This document shows, one piece after another, positions 14,702 through 20,452 of a stretch of 20,452 nucleotides of DNA. The DNA comes from a virus. Under the pieces are notes generated by a model. The model had not been told where the DNA came from and did not search any database. It saw only the letters and a program-made list of their open reading frames with translations. The stretch lies in the IMG/VR virus record IMGVR_UViG_3300020190_000002, positions 1 to 20,452 of that record. The stretch is one strand, 5' to 3'. A program made the translations under genes and the position numbers. How positions within the stretch are numbered: position 1 is the stretch's first letter; every line of letters starts with the position of its first letter.

Positions 14702-15187
14702 ATGTTAAGGTTTGGTCGGTTTGTGGGGGGCTTACACTGGGGGTCGGTCATACCGAGTGACGCTTACTTCAACTCTAATATTAAAAAAAAATATTGGGGG
14801 TGGGGGGGCTTTGCTAAAAATCAAGTCACCCAAGTGACAATGTTTTTAATAATAGTATTAAATCTTTTAAATATAAATAATGCTTTTGCTCAATCCAAGA
14901 TCAATATTTACAAGCAAGAATACTTTAAGCAATTAAAATATGATTTTGATCAAGCTTATTGTGTGATTGATTTAGTGATGCGGGAGAGTAGTTTTAATCC
15001 CAAGGCTCAAAATGGAAGTCACTTTGGGTTACCGCAGGGCAAATCTGAATATCTCAAGACAGCTACATATAAACAACAAATAACTTGGCACATTAAATAC
15101 ATTAAACACAGATACGGCACTGATACATTTGGCACTGCAAACGCATGTGCAGCATGGGCGCATTGGTTAAAAAAGGGGTGGCATTGA
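14702..15187 (+). CDS. Lysozyme-like / lytic transglycosylase protein, membrane-anchored or secreted
   Basis: A 161-residue protein. From about residue 66 it resembles actinobacterial lysozyme-like (SLT/Rpf-type) domains: VMRESSFNPKAQNGSHFG with a catalytic Glu95, then QITWHIKYIKHRYG and a closing CAAWAHWLKKGW. Residues 47-63 (MFLIIVLNLLNINNAFA) look like a signal peptide with cleavage after AFA. The start is ambiguous. ATG 14702 has a Shine-Dalgarno sequence (AGAAGGG, 8 bases upstream) and adds 46 Gly/Trp/Lys-rich residues; ATG 14840 gives the bare signal peptide but has no ribosome site. The extension is coded by a stretch with four G runs (6, 5, 5 and 7 G). It may aid DNA entry or lysis. 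Confidence 0.75.
   Translation: MLRFGRFVGGLHWGSVIPSDAYFNSNIKKKYWGWGGFAKNQVTQVTMFLIIVLNLLNINNAFAQSKINIYKQEYFKQLKYDFDQAYCVIDLVMRESSFNPKAQNGSHFGLPQGKSEYLKTATYKQQITWHIKYIKHRYGTDTFGTANACAAWAHWLKKGWH
14725..14808 (+). other. G-tract-rich segment
   Basis: Four G runs on the + strand: G6 (14725-14730), G5 (14739-14743), G5 (14796-14800) and G7 (14802-14808), in an otherwise AT-rich genome. A small stem (TCGGT, loop CAT, ACCGA, at 14743-14755) and a repeat of GGTCGGT lie between them. G5-T-G7 could form a G-quadruplex in DNA or mRNA. It lies over the uncertain 5' end of the lysozyme-like gene. Confidence 0.65.
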
Positions 15188-15930
15188 AAGAGACCGACAG
15201 AATTACAATCGGCATCTGTTCACCTGGTTATGTCGTAACCGACTTTTTGACAAGCTTGTTGGATGTGGCGAGAAGTCAAAAGCAATTAGGTCAATTTATT
15301 TCACTACAGGGATCAGGGGTTATTAGTAGATTACGCAATCAAGTGATCTCAACCTTCTTAGAAAAAACCAGTGATCAATGGTTGTTGCAGATAGACACTG
15401 ATCAAAGATTTAATGTAAATGATTTTAGGAAGTTAGCAGATGCCGCAGATGAAAAAGAGAGGCCAATCATCTCAGGTGTGGTACATGGTGGGTGGGAGGT
15501 AGGCGAGGCATACCTTGAGCCAGTGCCTTGCATCTTTAGACATGGCAAAGAGAGTGGCTTATATGCGGTACATGATTACCCAGCTGATACTATTATTGAG
15601 GTTGATGCCGCTGGCACTGGAGCAATCCTGGTACATAGATCCGTCTTTGAGAGGTTTCGCAAGGAAGCTGATCAAACCCACCAAGGTGATAAGTGGGGCT
15701 ATTACCAGGATATGCCACTACACCATGAGTGGATCGGTGAAGATTTATTGTGGTGTGTCAGGGCGCGAAGCTTTGGATATAAGATTCATGTGCATACTGG
15801 GGTGCAGATGGAGCATCAACGCAAGATGTGGGTAGGTCAAAAACAACATGCTGACTTTGCAAGATTTAGGCGAGCTAGGCTACAAAGTGAGGATCAGATC
15901 TTGCAGATGACCTCAGATTCTGCCAACTAA
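15178..15930 (+). CDS. Second glycosyltransferase (GT-A fold)
   Basis: A 250-residue protein. ITIGICSPGYVVTDFLTSLL starts like family 2-type transferases, SRLRNQVISTF fits the R-N-x-x-V helix seen in phage homologues, and WLLQIDTDQRF contains the metal-binding D73-x-D75. GEDLLWCVRARSFGY near residue 200 is the typical E-D-x-x-x-C-x-R acceptor-site motif. The start may be GTG 15178 or TTG 15184. The latter overlaps the previous stop (TTGA) and has AAAAGGGG a good distance upstream. It is unlike the first glycosyltransferase in sequence and lies 4 kb away, so the two probably act on different acceptors or steps. Confidence 0.75.
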   Translation: MALKETDRITIGICSPGYVVTDFLTSLLDVARSQKQLGQFISLQGSGVISRLRNQVISTFLEKTSDQWLLQIDTDQRFNVNDFRKLADAADEKERPIISGVVHGGWEVGEAYLEPVPCIFRHGKESGLYAVHDYPADTIIEVDAAGTGAILVHRSVFERFRKEADQTHQGDKWGYYQDMPLHHEWIGEDLLWCVRARSFGYKIHVHTGVQMEHQRKMWVGQKQHADFARFRRARLQSEDQILQMTSDSAN

Positions 15931-16039
15931 TTATGATGCGTTTTTTTCCTGCAACACGCGCGAACGGAATACGCCGCCGTGTTGGTTTTCTCTCTCCCCG
16001 AAGCTGTATTTTTTTGACAAAAAAAATAACAAATTCGTT
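15931..16039 (+). other. Intergenic region before packaging genes; candidate cos region
   Basis: A 109-base gap, one of the few in this compact genome, lies between the last glycosyltransferase and the HNH gene. It starts AT-rich, then holds a strikingly GC-rich core (about 15957-15980) and ends in an A/T palindrome (ATTTTTTT, GAC, then AAAAAAAAT, 16008-16027). The position directly upstream of HNH and terminase genes is where cos sites lie in many HNH-terminase phages. That it is the cos site is an inference. Confidence 0.45.
15952..15984 (+). terminator. Hairpin, possible terminator of the early block
   Basis: CAACACG (15952-15958) pairs with CGTGTTG (15978-15984); further inner G-C pairs are possible around GCG and CGC. 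It is followed by GTTTTCTCTCT, a modest T-rich tract. It could end transcription coming from the early genes, or be part of a packaging site. Confidence 0.5.
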
Positions 16040-16300
16040 ATGAAAAATATAAAAACAAGAAAATACAATGCGTATTACAAAAAAATGCGCAAACTTATTC
16101 TGGCTACTTTGCCTGTGTGTTTTTATTGTAAAAAAGCCAGAGCGACCACCATTGATCATGATCCGCCAGTAGATTCCTTCCCATCTCCAGAGCTGTGGGT
16201 TGGTACTCTAAGGCCAAGCTGTGCGCATTGCAACTACAGTAGGGGGGCGATTTATGGCAACAAAAAAAGGACAGCAATCAAAAATAGCCGTAAGTGGTAA
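16040..16300 (+). CDS. HNH endonuclease (packaging-associated)
   Basis: An 86-residue protein with the complete small HNH layout: C27-x-x-C30 (CFYC), the metal-binding D39-H40 in TIDHDPPV, then C61-x-x-C64-N65 (CAHCNY). The two Cys pairs bind structural zinc and the His-Asn pair forms the catalytic core. Small HNH proteins next to terminase genes are known to be needed for cos-type DNA packaging together with the large terminase. The start has no clear ribosome site; an ATG at 16085 would still keep the whole motif set. The 3' end overlaps the next gene by 47 bases. Confidence 0.85.
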   Translation: MKNIKTRKYNAYYKKMRKLILATLPVCFYCKKARATTIDHDPPVDSFPSPELWVGTLRPSCAHCNYSRGAIYGNKKRTAIKNSRKW

Positions 16301-16520
16301 AAAAGAGCAGGGCAAACATACAGCTGCAATGATTGATGCTCTAAAGGGTCGCAAAGATATTGATTGGGTAAAAAAAGAGATGCTGCTCGGTTTATCACGC
16401 GCGTGGGATTTAATAGAAAAGAGTGGGGAGAATACGCATACCATCCCCTCGATCTCGCGTGAGCTTAGAGAGATCTGGGATATGTGTGGCCTGCCCGAAG
16501 AAGATGATCTCTTTAAGTAA
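16254..16520 (+). CDS. terS: Small terminase subunit-like protein
   Basis: An 88-residue protein with a strong ribosome site (AGGGGGG, ending 6 bases before the ATG at 16254) placed inside the HNH gene. The N-terminus is basic (MATKKGQQSKIAVSGKKEQGK), followed by helices (HTAAMIDALKGR, VKKEMLLGLSRAWDLIEKS) and a short acidic end (PEEDDLFK). Position between HNH and large terminase is the main evidence. It is shorter than most small terminases, which are often above 100 residues. The frame is open upstream to 16221, but the Shine-Dalgarno sequence supports 16254. Confidence 0.65.
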   Translation: MATKKGQQSKIAVSGKKEQGKHTAAMIDALKGRKDIDWVKKEMLLGLSRAWDLIEKSGENTHTIPSISRELREIWDMCGLPEEDDLFK

Positions 16521-17913
16521 GTGTCCACCAAGGTGGGCATCTTTGAGAGATCCAGCTTGGCAAACAGATGGCGACAAGATGACTGTGGTAGCTGATCTTT
16601 TGGGCTACACATTATTTGAATGGCAACAATATGTATGTGATGTTGGTTTGGAAAAAGATAAGCAAGGCAACTACAAGTATCGAACAGTTTGCGCCCAGGT
16701 ATCAAGGCAATCTGGTAAGTCAAAGCTTATTGAAACTCGCATAGCCTATGAGTTACTACAACCGAAGAGGCATGTCGCATATACGGCGCAAGATCGCAAC
16801 ATGGCCAAGGTCAAATGGGATGAACATCTATTATCTTTTTTGATGTCGCCAAAGTTTTCCAAACGCATTGGCAAGGTATCTAAAACTAATGGCAGTGAAA
16901 AAATCTACATGCGCAATGGCTCAACTTATGGGATTGTGACCCCAAATGATAAAGGGGCAAGAGGGTTGAGTTTAAATCTTATGGTAATTGATGAAGCCCT
17001 GACTCATCCATTGTCACTGATTGCTAATCTACAACCGACCTTGGCGACCAAGCGCAATGGTCAGCTTTGGATGATGTCTAATGCTGGTCGGCCTGGTCAA
17101 TCCGAATTATTAGAGCATTACCGCGAGCTTGGACACAGAGAGATCGCTGATCCTCAAAATAAATTGGCTTGGTTTGAGTGGTCGCCCTTATCTGATGATT
17201 TTGATTATATGGATGAGCGCGTTTGGTATCAAGCAATCCCATCATTACATGAAGATAAAGGTGTGTTACTAGAGGCTGTGCGTGAGGCAGCACAAACAAA
17301 CAGTGCTGAGATATTCACAAAAGAATGGTTGAATGTCTGGCCAGCCAAAGATGCAGTGCAGGTTATCGGTACAGAGTTTTGGGATTCACTAGCTCGCACA
17401 GATATTGTTTTGGGTAGTGAGGTGGTATTTGGTGTTGATATATCTAGGGAGCGAGATCGCGCTGCAATCGGTGTCTCAGGTCTAGTCAGAGATTTTACGC
17501 CCATTGAATTAGTTGAATGTAAAGAGGGTACATCCTGGGTCTTGCCGAAGTTGATTGAGTTATGCAAAAAATATAAAACTAAGGTGGTAATTGATACAGG
17601 CTCACCTGCAGCTTCATTGATTGCAGAGCTACAAAAGAATGAGGTAGGTGTCATGGCCATACACTTGCGAGAGTACGCCAGGGCATGTGGCTCTTTTTAT
17701 GATGCAGTTATGGCAAAAACAATCTGCCATATTGATGATCCAAATTTAAGATCTGCAATTATGGGGTCAAGCAAAAGACCTTTAGGTGATTCCTGGGCTT
17801 GGAATCGTCAATCAACCACAAACATCACCCCATTGGTTGCAGTAACTCTGGCACGCTATGGCGTAGTGACCAAAATAGATGATAAACCTGTAGCTCGGAG
17901 TAAGATGTACTGA
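16504..17913 (+). CDS. terL: Terminase large subunit
   Basis: A 469-residue packaging motor. The ATPase part shows a Walker A variant SRQSGKS (67-73), the Walker B LMVIDEA with D163-E164 and a later SNAGRPGQ coupling motif. The RNase H-like nuclease part has D312 (GVDISRERD), D364 (VVIDTGSPA) and D411-D412 (CHIDDPN), the three expected acidic clusters. It drives DNA into the prohead through the portal and cuts concatemers. ATG 16504 is chosen because the frame upstream runs back over the small terminase gene, and GAAGAAG precedes it; the overlap with the latter is 17 bases. It ends TGATG with the next gene. Confidence 0.92.
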   Translation: MISLSKCPPRWASLRDPAWQTDGDKMTVVADLLGYTLFEWQQYVCDVGLEKDKQGNYKYRTVCAQVSRQSGKSKLIETRIAYELLQPKRHVAYTAQDRNMAKVKWDEHLLSFLMSPKFSKRIGKVSKTNGSEKIYMRNGSTYGIVTPNDKGARGLSLNLMVIDEALTHPLSLIANLQPTLATKRNGQLWMMSNAGRPGQSELLEHYRELGHREIADPQNKLAWFEWSPLSDDFDYMDERVWYQAIPSLHEDKGVLLEAVREAAQTNSAEIFTKEWLNVWPAKDAVQVIGTEFWDSLARTDIVLGSEVVFGVDISRERDRAAIGVSGLVRDFTPIELVECKEGTSWVLPKLIELCKKYKTKVVIDTGSPAASLIAELQKNEVGVMAIHLREYARACGSFYDAVMAKTICHIDDPNLRSAIMGSSKRPLGDSWAWNRQSTTNITPLVAVTLARYGVVTKIDDKPVARSKMY

Positions 17914-18059
17914 TGAAATATTTACCATCAATACTTCAAATCACAGGTGCAGTCTTAGTTATTGGCGGTGTCGCCTCATTCAACTTGATTTTGGGAGTAA
18001 CATTAGGCGGTGCATTTTTAATTATTTTTGGAATTGCTTTAGAAATAAGAGGTAGGTAA
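17913..18059 (+). CDS. Small two-helix membrane protein between terminase and portal
   Basis: A 48-residue protein, start overlapping the terminase stop (TGATG), stop overlapping the portal start (TAATG). Two hydrophobic segments, about residues 6-24 and 27-43, are joined by SFN, and the end is charged (EIRGR). Tight coupling on both sides and a clean frame argue that it is real. Similar tiny membrane proteins occur at this position in other actinophages to my knowledge. Membrane anchoring of packaging or a role in entry is possible, but unproved. Confidence 0.8.
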   Translation: MKYLPSILQITGAVLVIGGVASFNLILGVTLGGAFLIIFGIALEIRGR

Positions 18060-19231
18060 TGCTGGGCAGGCTCTTAAAAAGACAGATACAACCTGGCTTG
18101 GTTTATACCTCTCAAGGTTATGTTGATTCACTGGGTAGGGTTGGAAGATTTTTTGAGGGTAACTGGGCAGGCGCGTATGTAGATCAAAACACAGCTTTGG
18201 GAATACCTGCAATCTATCGCGGAATATCTTTGATTGCAGATGCTATTGGTGCATTAGATCTTTGTGCATATCGTAATGATCGAGAGGTAAAACCAAAGCC
18301 AATACTCTTACAAAGACCAGTGCCGACTGAAACGCGTATGGAGACAATCTCAGCTATGGCAGCTGGTCTAATACTGCATGGTAACTACATTGCAGTTTTG
18401 GGCGAGCCTGGTGCGAATGGATTACCAGATCATATTTATCCAGTTGCATCTGATCGAGTTCAAGTAACTAGAGATAAAGGTAAAATTGTTTATCGCATAG
18501 ATGAAAAGGTTTATGACAAGTCAGACATCTTACACATAAAAAATTTTGTATTACCAGGTGATTTAGTTGGTCGTGGAATCCTAGCCATTGCAAAACAATC
18601 TTTGGGTAAAGAAATTGCGATCAATGAATATGCAAGTAGATATTTTGATGGCGGCGTAAATCCGACAGCTGTGATCAAATCAGCGAATCCAGATCTGACA
18701 AGTGAAGAGGCCGATGCCCTAAAAAGTGCGTGGATGTCAATGTACTCATCACGCAATAGATCACCAGTGGTTATGAATGCCTCTACAGATTTTGAGGTTC
18801 TAAGTAGCAATGCAGCTGAGTCACAATTAGTTGAGGCACAAACAGCTGGACTTACTGAGGCCGCAAACATCATTGGTCTGCCAAGTTATTATTTAGGTTC
18901 ACCAAATGCCTCTCGCACCTATAGCAATGTTGAACAAGAAAATTTACAATTAGTTAAATGGTCGATACAACCTATTGCAGAGAGGATAGAGGCGGCCTTA
19001 TCTGATCTGTTAGTGCGTGGACAAACTGCCAAATTTAAATATGAGTCATTGCTCAAGACTGATACTCAATCGCGCTACATTGCATATCAAACTGCATTGA
19101 GTAGTGGATTCTTAACTGTAGATGAAGTGCGTGACTTAGAAAATTTAGATGGCATGGATTATGAAGAGGGGGAAAGTGATGATGAGATTGCGACCACCCA
19201 GACTCAAGTAGAGGTAAATGAAAATGAGTAA
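18059..19231 (+). CDS. Portal protein (HK97 family)
   Basis: A 390-residue protein with recognisable portal-family pieces: ALGIPAIYRGISLIADAIGAL near the N-terminus, HGNYIAVLGEPG, the YPVASDRVQVTRDKGKIVYR strands, DILHIKNFVLPGDLVGRG, and GGVNPTAVIKSA. The late IGLPSYYLGSPNASRTYSN then precedes the long helix of the wing or crown (EQENLQLVKWSIQPIAERIE). Its dodecamer forms the vertex for DNA entry and tail attachment. The C-terminus is acidic (EEGESDDEI). It overlaps the protease gene by 8 bases. Confidence 0.92.
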   Translation: MLGRLLKRQIQPGLVYTSQGYVDSLGRVGRFFEGNWAGAYVDQNTALGIPAIYRGISLIADAIGALDLCAYRNDREVKPKPILLQRPVPTETRMETISAMAAGLILHGNYIAVLGEPGANGLPDHIYPVASDRVQVTRDKGKIVYRIDEKVYDKSDILHIKNFVLPGDLVGRGILAIAKQSLGKEIAINEYASRYFDGGVNPTAVIKSANPDLTSEEADALKSAWMSMYSSRNRSPVVMNASTDFEVLSSNAAESQLVEAQTAGLTEAANIIGLPSYYLGSPNASRTYSNVEQENLQLVKWSIQPIAERIEAALSDLLVRGQTAKFKYESLLKTDTQSRYIAYQTALSSGFLTVDEVRDLENLDGMDYEEGESDDEIATTQTQVEVNENE

Positions 19232-19781
19232 AGATACAGAGTTGGAAAACAGACGATATAGCGTTGATTTTGAATTAAGACTTGCAGGCGGTGATGGCCG
19301 AACTATTTATGGCATAGCAGTGCCTTATGATAAAGAGCAGCGGATTAGTAGCACCCTAACTGAGATATTCCGTAAAGGTGTTTTTGCAGATGTTATTCGC
19401 GCACCACACCGAGTTAAATTATTGCGCGGCCATGGGGAAAACAATGTATTGGGTCGAGCCACATTACTCAAAGAGACAGATGAAGGGTTATACGCTGAGT
19501 TTAGGATCTCTAAAACTCGGGAGGGTGATGAGGCTTTGGAACTTGTCAAAGATGGGGCGTTAGATCAATTATCTATTGGATTCATGCCAATTAAAAATCG
19601 CAAACGACCAGATGGTGTCATGGAGCGCATCAAGGCACACCTAGCGGAAGTATCACTGGTGACCTTTGGTGCGTATGGAGATATGGCCTCAATAGTAGGG
19701 GTGCGAGATGGTGTGCCAGTTGCAACACCGAGAGCTGATGAAGCCAGAAAGATTTTAAATGCCATACAGCATAAAAAATGA
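19224..19781 (+). CDS. Prohead protease (S78 family)
   Basis: A 185-residue HK97-type prohead protease. The catalytic set is His70 in LLRGHGEN, Ser117 in LDQLSIGF, and Glu142 in HLAEVSLVTFGAY. It trims the N-terminal domain of the capsid protein during maturation and then leaves the shell. ATG 19224 is preferred to ATG 19218, because GAGG (19211-19214) is 9 bases before the former and only 3 before the latter. It overlaps the portal gene by 8 bases and the modular head protein by 23, so all three are probably translated together. Confidence 0.93.
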   Translation: MSKDTELENRRYSVDFELRLAGGDGRTIYGIAVPYDKEQRISSTLTEIFRKGVFADVIRAPHRVKLLRGHGENNVLGRATLLKETDEGLYAEFRISKTREGDEALELVKDGALDQLSIGFMPIKNRKRPDGVMERIKAHLAEVSLVTFGAYGDMASIVGVRDGVPVATPRADEARKILNAIQHKK

Positions 19782-20452
19782 CCATCCAGATTGTGATGGC
19801 TTTGCAGTTGTAAAAGATGCAGATAATGAATTACTTGGTTGCCACAAAACAAAATCTCAAGCCCAGGAACAACTGACTGCAATAAACATCTCCGAGTATG
19901 GCACTCGCGCTTTGCCGCAAAATTACAGACCAGCCTCTAGTGATGATGTACCTGAAGGTCGCAACTGTGCTAATTGTAGTTTTTATCGCGCTGGTTATTG
20001 TGAACTCTGGGAGGCCAATGTCAAAGCCAATTACTATTGCAACCGCTGGGCAGCCATGGTGGAAGATAGAGCAGATCCAGCTGCACCAAAAAAAGATCAG
20101 ATTGAGGGCAGTGACAAAAACAAACCTGGTAGTGCTGCAGGCAAGGGCGGAGATATTACAATCAATGCTGCCACTGAGACAGCTTTACAAAATAAGGCAG
20201 ATGATCATAATGCAGCTATGAGTAAGGCAGATCGCCCGAACTGGACAAGGGTGCGTGTTGGTTCATTGAAGGCTGTGTATCGAAGGGGGGCTGGTGCATA
20301 CTCAACATCTCACCGACCTGGTATTGGTAGGGCGCAGTGGGCAATGGCTAGAGTAAATGCGTTTTTATATTTAGCAAGGACTGGTGCGCCAAAAAATAAA
20401 GCCTATGTTGGTGATAATGATCTATTACATGCAGATCATCCAAGATATTCAA
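19759..20452 (+). CDS. Modular head-region protein with Cys cluster, N-terminal part (continues at 1)
   Basis: The first 231 codons of a 368-residue protein that continues in phase at base 56 and ends at 468. Module 1 (residues 1 to about 48, MPYSIKNDHPDCDGFAVVKD, GCHKTKSQAQEQL) is a short domain I know from many actinophage head-protease regions. Module 2 (70-98) holds C70-x2-C73-x7-C81-x12-C94 followed by NRW, spaced like a zinc- or iron-sulfur-binding site. Next is an Ala/Gly/Lys linker. Module 3 (about 162-232, TRVRVGSLKAVYRRGAGAYS, TSHRPGIGRAQWAMARVNAF) is basic and aromatic. It starts inside the protease gene and precedes the capsid gene, so a role in head assembly or maturation is likely but unproven. 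Confidence 0.85.
   Translation, partial: MPYSIKNDHPDCDGFAVVKDADNELLGCHKTKSQAQEQLTAINISEYGTRALPQNYRPASSDDVPEGRNCANCSFYRAGYCELWEANVKANYYCNRWAAMVEDRADPAAPKKDQIEGSDKNKPGSAAGKGGDITINAATETALQNKADDHNAAMSKADRPNWTRVRVGSLKAVYRRGAGAYSTSHRPGIGRAQWAMARVNAFLYLARTGAPKNKAYVGDNDLLHADHPRYS
20398..20452. repeat. Terminal direct repeat, right copy
   Basis: Exact copy of 1-55. The codon phase of the crossing gene is kept when one copy is removed, giving a circle of 20,397 bp. Confidence 0.95.

Noticed and set aside
16014-16044. TTGACA followed by TATGAA as a promoter for the HNH gene
   Set aside because: The spacing is 19 and the -10 would lie on the HNH start codon itself; the TTGACA is part of an A/T palindrome and probably fortuitous.
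16208-16723. 171-residue frame on the minus strand across the HNH, TerS and TerL starts
   Set aside because: It lies antisense to three well-supported genes, has no ribosome site and resembles no protein family.
19898-20221. 107-residue + frame inside the modular head protein
   Set aside because: The other frame carries the Cys cluster and continues cleanly across the junction; this one is a shadow.
1-20452. tRNA genes, CRISPR arrays, insertion sequences, integrase or att sites
   Set aside because: None seen on either strand; no recombinase motif, no spaced repeats, no cloverleaf-like segment noticed by eye.
20398-20452. Terminal repeat as a biological direct terminal repeat
   Set aside because: 55 bases lies within a coding sequence, is far shorter than typical phage terminal repeats and equals a standard assembler k-mer, so an assembly overlap is the simpler explanation.

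Overview
The window is one complete small tailed-phage genome, cut open inside a gene. Its first 55 bases are repeated exactly as its last 55 (1-55 = 20398-20452). One reading frame runs off the right end and continues in phase from base 1, so the molecule is circular or circularly permuted, with a unique length of 20,397 bp. Every convincing gene is on the + strand, genes overlap by a few bases almost throughout, and there is no integrase, repressor, tRNA, IS element or CRISPR array. The morphogenesis genes (HK97-type capsid, portal, S78 protease, tape measure, frameshifted tail chaperone) indicate a long-tailed siphovirus. The AT-rich sequence, the M15 peptidase lysin, the lysozyme-like protein and the small membrane proteins resemble those of phages of low-GC aquatic Actinobacteria. 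That host is an inference, not something the sequence proves.

Layout, read from the natural start near 15.9 kb. An intergenic segment with a locally GC-rich hairpin (15931-16039) precedes the packaging and head genes: HNH nuclease, small terminase-like protein, large terminase, a 48-residue two-helix membrane protein, portal, prohead protease, a 368-residue modular protein crossing the window ends, and major capsid protein. The capsid gene is flanked by a consensus-like promoter (441-469) and a 13-bp perfect hairpin (1911-1944), and so looks like its own transcription unit. Next come a head-tail connector, a tail-terminator-like protein, the major tail protein, the tail assembly chaperone with a -1 frameshift cassette, an HK97 gp10-like protein, a 593-residue tape measure, a minor tail protein, a receptor-binding fibre and a small accessory protein.

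From 8.7 to 9.6 kb lie an M15 peptidase endolysin and two small membrane proteins (lysis). A sugar cassette follows (GT-A-type glycosyltransferase and NAD-dependent epimerase), then a small charged protein and a metallophosphoesterase. From 12.2 kb, behind a possible promoter, comes a block of small early or replication-type genes: an orphan primase-polymerase domain, an ERF/SSB-like protein with a zinc-ribbon-like tail, a small zinc-ribbon protein and a winged-helix protein, plus several unknowns. No helicase or DNA polymerase is recognisable, so replication must rest largely on the host. The block ends with a G-tract-rich segment, a secreted lysozyme-like protein and a second glycosyltransferase.

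The points most worth checking are the tail-chaperone frameshift cassette (slippery AAAAAAT, 6-nt spacer, 11-bp stem), the end-spanning Cys-rich head-region protein, the capsid-only transcription unit, the candidate cos region, the G-tract segment in front of the lysozyme-like gene, and the orphan primase-polymerase.
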